Shown: positions 59,927 through 64,000 of the stretch, piece after piece
Layout: each line of letters begins with the position of its first letter
Numbering within the stretch: position 1 is the first letter of the stretch
From: an uncultured Bacteroidia bacterium
GTDB taxonomy: Bacteria; Bacteroidota; Bacteroidia; Bacteroidales; UBA932
Length of the DNA: 64,000 nt
Direction of reading: 5' to 3'
NCBI GenBank assembly: GCA_902778855.1
Contig: CACYZM010000005.1
Coordinates: forward strand, 31,714-95,713
Notes under the pieces: generated by a model
What the model saw: the letters and a program-made list of their open reading frames with translations, nothing else
Told to the model about the DNA's origin: nothing
The model's database searches: none
Position numbers and translations under genes: made by a program

Positions 59927-61863
59927 AACGATTCCTCCTTGTCCTTATATTGGTTGATCAGATATTTCACCCGGAGAATCTCCGCCACGCTCATCGCGGA
60001 ATTGATGGCGCCGTGCGGGATGTACGGCGGATCACCGTCGTAGATTTCGGCGACGGCGGCGATGCCGTGGACATTGAGGTCTTCCTCGAAGCCGGCGATC
60101 AGCTCCTGGGCCTTGCGCACGAACGAAGGGCCGAAGAGCTTGAAGCTGGCCGCCACATAGGCGCCCAGCAGCCAGGGGCGCGTGCAGCCGTTGTGCGTGG
60201 CCGTGTCGCGGTCGATCTGGTTGCCTTCGTAGCGCGAACGGTAGCGCGGGTTCTTCGGCGAGAGGGTGCGGATGCCGCGCGTGGTCACGAGCTCGCGCGA
60301 GACGGCGTGCAGGATCTCGGCCTGCACTTCCTCCGACACGGGGCTGTAGGCCAGCGAGCAGGCGTACAGCTGGTTGGGCCGGGTGAAGACGTTCTGGCCG
60401 TTTTCATCCACATAGTCGGCCAGGTGCCGGCGGGCTTCCACCCAGAAGAGGTCGTAGAAGCAGGCTTCGACGGCGGCCTTGATTTCGGCCAGGCGCTGCG
60501 TGAAGGCGCCGGGTTTTCCGTGGCGGCTCTCCATATCGAGGGTCCAGCAGACGGCGTTGTACCAGAAGCAGTTGGTTTCCACCTGGTAGCCCTTGCGCTC
60601 GGTCACGGGCTTGCCGTCGATGTAGGCGTTCATCCAGCTCAAAGCCACGCCGGGCTTCTCGGCCCAGAGGAGGCCGTTGTCGTGGAGCCGGACTTCCGGA
60701 CGGCCGGCGATATAGCTCTGGAGCACCTGCTTGAGGAACTTGCCGTACTTCTTCCAGGCGCCGGCTTCGTCTCCGGTAAAAGCGGCCAATTGCTGCACGG
60801 CCTCGAAGAGGCGCAGCGGCGATTCCACCTGGTCGCTTCCGTGGAGGAAGGAATCCCGGTTCTCGGTAATCAGGTCGGAGAGGATTTTCTCGAAAAGCTT
60901 CGCGTCGCCCTTGTTGCAGAGCGTCAGACCGGGCAGGGCCAGGCAGGTTTCACGCATGCCGCCCATTTCGTGCCACGAAAAGCCGGTGCAGATACGCGTG
61001 TATTTGTCCTTGACGGCGAAGAGCTGCTCGGCGGCCGCCTTGAGGCAGTCGTCGTAGTTGTTACGCGGCATCCGGCGCTTGACTTCGCGCGTGAACTGGG
61101 CTTTCAGGCCGGTGGGCGAAACGGCTTCCGTGGAGGCGGAGAACACGACGCTCTCCCCTTTCTCGAGCGGCAGCTCGAAGAAACCGGGCACCAGCAGGTC
61201 TTCCATACAGTCGAAACCGCGGCGGTATTCTTCCTTGTACACCGTGTTGCGGTACCAGTCCGGAACGTGGACATAGTCGCAGGGTTTGGAAAGCTGGAGA
61301 TTAAGCGTGGGGAAACCCGGGTACAGGCAGAACGCCACGCCGCCTTCGACCGTCTGGTAATGGGTGTCGGCGTCGCCGTTGGCCACGGTCAGTTCGTGGA
61401 TGCTGCGGAAAGCCAGATAGGGCTTCAGCCGCAGGACCGTGTGCGAATGCGCGTCGAGCAGCGTGTACCGGATGAGCAGCTGGTCGCTGCCCACCACGAA
61501 CAGGATTTCTTTTTTGAAGAGCATGCCGCCCACCCGGTAGGTGATCACCGGATAGGGGTTCATCTCAAAGTCCACGATGTACTTGTGTCCCCGGGGCTCA
61601 TACACGTCCCCGTAGCAGTGGATGCCGAGGTTGAACGGCATGCCGTGCTGCAGCAGCGTCTCGTCGAGCGACGAGAGGAGCATGTACCGGTGACCGCCGA
61701 ACCGCTCGATCGGGACGGCCATCAGGCCGTGATATTTGCGGGTGTTGCAGCACACGATCGTCGTGTTGCAATAGCCGCCGGTCCGGTTGGTCGCGAGCAA
61801 TTCCCGTTTGAGGGAATACTCGAGGTTCACAAGCTCCGCTTTGTTGAATTGCAAATATGCCAT
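59923..61863 (-). CDS. glycogen debranching enzyme (amylo-alpha-1,6-glucosidase type)
   Basis: This 646-residue protein has an N-terminal domain with GGYCNTTIVCCNTRKYHGLMAVP (GDE_N type). A C-terminal (alpha/alpha)6 barrel carries the acid residues in FSWHEMGGMRET and TRPNQLYACSLAYSP. It removes alpha-1,6 branch stubs of glycogen. First gene after a -7 element TATCTTTG (minus strand, 61894-61887) in the 70-nt gap behind glgB, so the GDE-GT4-GH57-fusion-ribF set has its own promoter. Confidence 0.94.
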   Translation of the reverse strand: MAYLQFNKAELVNLEYSLKRELLATNRTGGYCNTTIVCCNTRKYHGLMAVPIERFGGHRYMLLSSLDETLLQHGMPFNLGIHCYGDVYEPRGHKYIVDFEMNPYPVITYRVGGMLFKKEILFVVGSDQLLIRYTLLDAHSHTVLRLKPYLAFRSIHELTVANGDADTHYQTVEGGVAFCLYPGFPTLNLQLSKPCDYVHVPDWYRNTVYKEEYRRGFDCMEDLLVPGFFELPLEKGESVVFSASTEAVSPTGLKAQFTREVKRRMPRNNYDDCLKAAAEQLFAVKDKYTRICTGFSWHEMGGMRETCLALPGLTLCNKGDAKLFEKILSDLITENRDSFLHGSDQVESPLRLFEAVQQLAAFTGDEAGAWKKYGKFLKQVLQSYIAGRPEVRLHDNGLLWAEKPGVALSWMNAYIDGKPVTERKGYQVETNCFWYNAVCWTLDMESRHGKPGAFTQRLAEIKAAVEACFYDLFWVEARRHLADYVDENGQNVFTRPNQLYACSLAYSPVSEEVQAEILHAVSRELVTTRGIRTLSPKNPRYRSRYEGNQIDRDTATHNGCTRPWLLGAYVAASFKLFGPSFVRKAQELIAGFEEDLNVHGIAAVAEIYDGDPPYIPHGAINSAMSVAEILRVKYLINQYKDKEESL

Positions 61864-61886
61864 TTTCGTTCGAAACTTTTAACTTG

Positions 61887-61894
61887 CAAAGATA
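61887..61894 (-). promoter_or_regulatory. -7 element of the GDE operon
   Basis: TATCTTTG on the minus strand, 23 nt before the GDE start codon. The -33 box is not clear. Read-through from glgB is also possible, since no terminator is evident in the gap. Confidence 0.55.
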
Positions 61895-61933
61895 CGGAAA
61901 ATTATTATTTATAGAAGTATACTATCCTAATTC

Positions 61934-63910
61934 TTACGATTTCTTACGAAGGACCTGCACCGTGCGGCTGGGAAGATACAGGTAGAGGGTGTCCCCTTCG
62001 CTTTCCGGAACGGTGAAATGCGTCACGGCGTCGTCGTTGCGGGCGAAGCCGCCGTAGCGGGCCGCGTCGCTGTCGAGCACCGTCTCGTATTCGCCCGGAT
62101 CCACGGCGAAACCGTAGCGGTCGAACGACTGTTCCGGATTGAAATTGAAGGCGAACACCAGCCCGCCGCGCTCCAGGAGCAGGATCTTCTTCTCCTCGTC
62201 GCAGCGGAGACACTTCGGCGGTGCGGCCAACAGACTGGCTTCGCGGGCCACGGCGAGCATCTTCTTCTCGAACTCCCAGAGTCCCCGGTAACGCAGGTCG
62301 GGATTGTCGACCAGCGACCACTGGCGGCGGGCATAGAAGAACGACCAGTCGTTGCCCTCGCGCGGGAAGTCGATCCACTCGGGATGGCCGAATTCATTGC
62401 CCATAAACGTCAGATAGCCGTCGCCCGCCGTGGCGAGCGTCACCAGGCGGATCAGCTTGTGCAGGGCGATGCCCCGGTCCACGATCAGGTTCTGCGAGGT
62501 GCGGTTCATCGAGTAGTACATCTCCTTGTCGATCAGGCGGAAGATGATGGTCTTGTCGCCCACCAGCGCCTGGTCGTGGCACTCGGCGTAGCTGATGGTC
62601 CGCTCGTCGGCGCGCTTGCCCGAGAGTTCGTACCAGATCTCGCCCATGCTCCAGTGCCAGTCGTCGCGCTCCTTGATCCACTTGATCCAGTGGTCGGCCA
62701 CGCCCATACTCATCCGGTAGTCGAAGCCGATGCCGCCGTCGCGCAGCGGGGCGGCGAGGCCGGGCATACCCGACATATCTTCCGCGATGGTGAAAGCGTT
62801 GCGGTTCATTTCGTGGACCAGGATATTGGCCAGGCCCAGGTAGGTGATGGCGTCTTCGTCCTGCCCGCCGTCGAAATAGCAGGGGTAGCCGCTGAAGTCG
62901 CGTTCCAGGCCGTGGTCGTAGTAGAGCATACTTGTCACGCCGTCGAAGCGGAAGCCGTCGAGGCAGTATTCTTCCATCCAGTACTTCAGATTCGAAAGCA
63001 GGAAGTGCAGCGTCTGCCCCTTTCCGTAATCGAAACAGCGCGAGCCCCATGCGGGATGCTCACCGCGCGGCCCTTCGTGGAAATAGGTCGTATAGGAGCC
63101 GTCGAGGCGGCTGAGCCCTTCCAATTCGTTCTTCACGGCGTGGGAGTGGACCACGTCCATGATCACGGCGATGCCCGCCTGGTGCGCTGCGTCGACCAGC
63201 GCCTTGAACTCCTCGGGCGTGCCGAAGCGGCTGCTCAGGGCGAAGAAATTCGACACCTGATAGCCGAAGCTCCCGTAGTAGGGATGCTCCTGGAGCGCCA
63301 TGATCTGCAGCGTGTTGTAGCCCGTCTCGATGACGCGGGGCAGTACGTTCTCGCGGAACTCCGTGAACGAGGCCACTTTCGGCTCCTCGCCGCTCATTCC
63401 GATATGCACTTCGTAGATGAGCGGATTGGCGACCTTCGGGCCGCGTTTCTTCCGCCAGCGATAGGGCTTTTCCGGTGCCCACACCTGCGCGCAGAACACC
63501 TTTGTCTCAGGATCTTGCACACATCGCGTGGCATACGCGGGGATGCGCTCCCCGCCCCCGCCAGGCCACTCCACGTACCACTTATACAAATCGCCGTGGG
63601 CGATCCGGTCGGCGGGCACGCGCAATTCCCAATTGCCGCCCCCGGTCGGCGCCAGCGCCCATTCCGCGCTGCGTTTCCACCCGTTGAAATCGCCGAGCAG
63701 GAACACCTTCGACGCATTGGGCGCCCACTCCCGGAACACCCACTCCCCCGCCTCCTGATGCAGGCAATAATACATCGCGCCGTTCACGGCATCTTTCAGC
63801 GGCTTGCCATACCCGGCAATCTCCTGCTTACGGATTATAATCTGCTGGTTTCTGCGCTCGACCACCTTCCCGAAAGGCTCGAGCCACGGATCTTTCTTCC
63901 AGATTTTCAT
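61934..63910 (-). CDS. glgB: 1,4-alpha-glucan branching enzyme
   Basis: This 658-residue GH13 enzyme has a CBM48-type N-domain (residues about 55-140, WVFREWAPNASKVFLLGDFNGW in parts). A catalytic barrel carries nucleophile Asp in DGFRFDGVTSM, acid Glu in TIAEDMSGMPG and the third Asp in YAECHDQALVG. A C-terminal beta domain follows. It cuts an alpha-1,4 chain and re-joins it as an alpha-1,6 branch. The eukaryote-like form (GH13_8) is usual in Bacteroidales. It starts 3 nt after the partial gene upstream. Confidence 0.95.
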   Translation of the reverse strand: MKIWKKDPWLEPFGKVVERRNQQIIIRKQEIAGYGKPLKDAVNGAMYYCLHQEAGEWVFREWAPNASKVFLLGDFNGWKRSAEWALAPTGGGNWELRVPADRIAHGDLYKWYVEWPGGGGERIPAYATRCVQDPETKVFCAQVWAPEKPYRWRKKRGPKVANPLIYEVHIGMSGEEPKVASFTEFRENVLPRVIETGYNTLQIMALQEHPYYGSFGYQVSNFFALSSRFGTPEEFKALVDAAHQAGIAVIMDVVHSHAVKNELEGLSRLDGSYTTYFHEGPRGEHPAWGSRCFDYGKGQTLHFLLSNLKYWMEEYCLDGFRFDGVTSMLYYDHGLERDFSGYPCYFDGGQDEDAITYLGLANILVHEMNRNAFTIAEDMSGMPGLAAPLRDGGIGFDYRMSMGVADHWIKWIKERDDWHWSMGEIWYELSGKRADERTISYAECHDQALVGDKTIIFRLIDKEMYYSMNRTSQNLIVDRGIALHKLIRLVTLATAGDGYLTFMGNEFGHPEWIDFPREGNDWSFFYARRQWSLVDNPDLRYRGLWEFEKKMLAVAREASLLAAPPKCLRCDEEKKILLLERGGLVFAFNFNPEQSFDRYGFAVDPGEYETVLDSDAARYGGFARNDDAVTHFTVPESEGDTLYLYLPSRTVQVLRKKS

Positions 63911-63913
63911 CGT

Positions 63914-64000
63914 TTATTCTTCTTTCATCAGTTTTTCGATTTCAGCTTCGTTGCCGCGGATGTAGTCGCGGCACCAGGCGATGAGCTCCATCGCCTTCTT
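63914..64000 (-). CDS. C-terminal end of an unidentified gene (partial)
   Basis: Twenty-eight residues and a stop codon (TAA, 63916-63914) continue an open frame from beyond the right edge. The visible part, with AMELIAWCRDYIRG and a Lys/Glu-rich end, is helical and not enough to name a family. It is 3 nt upstream of glgB and on the same strand, so it is probably in the same operon. Confidence 0.6.
   Translation of the reverse strand, partial: KKAMELIAWCRDYIRGNEAEIEKLMKEE

Noticed and set aside
1..64000. CRISPR array, rRNA genes or prophage
   Set aside because: I saw no regularly spaced direct repeats, no rRNA sequence and no phage structural genes on either strand. The only tRNA-like sequences are the two fragments described.

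Overview
The window looks like a chromosomal segment of a GC-rich member of the Bacteroidales. Promoters of the Bacteroidota type (TTTG, a spacer of about 19-20 nt, then TAnnTTTG) recur at 8093, 10269, 29394, 36723 and 38964. The gene content also fits: TonB-linked barrels, a GLPGLI protein, a single-Cys DksA/TraR protein, an eukaryotic-type glycogen synthase fused to a phosphorylase, GDE and GH57. Most of the window is dense GC-rich coding sequence. AT-richer accessory patches lie at about 1-2,900, 8,000-13,300 and 15,400-18,800.

Layout. 1-2,260: structured non-coding repeats, a decayed TM2 gene, a tRNA 3' fragment and small lipoproteins. 2,941-7,971: BlaI repressor, M56 sensor peptidase with a TonB C-terminus, GLPGLI protein and outer-membrane barrel in one operon. 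8,093-12,663: AT-rich island with an RloA/RloB-type ATPase/TOPRIM defence pair, a DUF2188 pair and unrecognised genes. 12,959-18,777: barrel receptor, a small palindrome-ended element that cuts a peptide-exporter gene, an OMP, a 49-residue secreted peptide and a TPR/HTH regulator. 19,143-24,712: sialidase-like lipoprotein, esterases and a DUF389 membrane protein. 24,723-29,403: seven-gene redox operon (two glutathione peroxidases, OhrR-type regulator, ResB, CcsA, aldo-keto reductase, PAS protein) behind one promoter with operator-like dyads. 29,430-35,302: heavy-metal RND efflux operon. 35,324-43,633: acyltransferase, AbrB protein, GH3, a truncated tRNA-Ser, lspA, DksA-like, ileS. 43,679-50,194: cvpA, then a peptide-export locus, then tsaB. 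50,189-53,189: thioredoxin-like lipoprotein, HIT, greA, ribF. 53,180-64,000: glycogen metabolism cluster.

The most interesting locus is 44,278-49,524. A C39-peptidase ABC exporter is followed by two tiny adjacent genes, each encoding a peptide with a double-glycine leader, a GxxxG motif and a hydrophobic or amphipathic core, then by a TolC protein and a HlyD-type adaptor. This is a complete tripartite type I export route with two cargo peptides. It reads as a candidate two-peptide bacteriocin or signalling system of a Gram-negative anaerobe. The second peptide (51 aa, 46,868-47,023) and a candidate 51-aa membrane partner (44,278-44,433) are short enough to be missed by ordinary gene calling. 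A second, decayed exporter of the same family at 15,741-15,984 suggests the lineage has gained and lost such loci.
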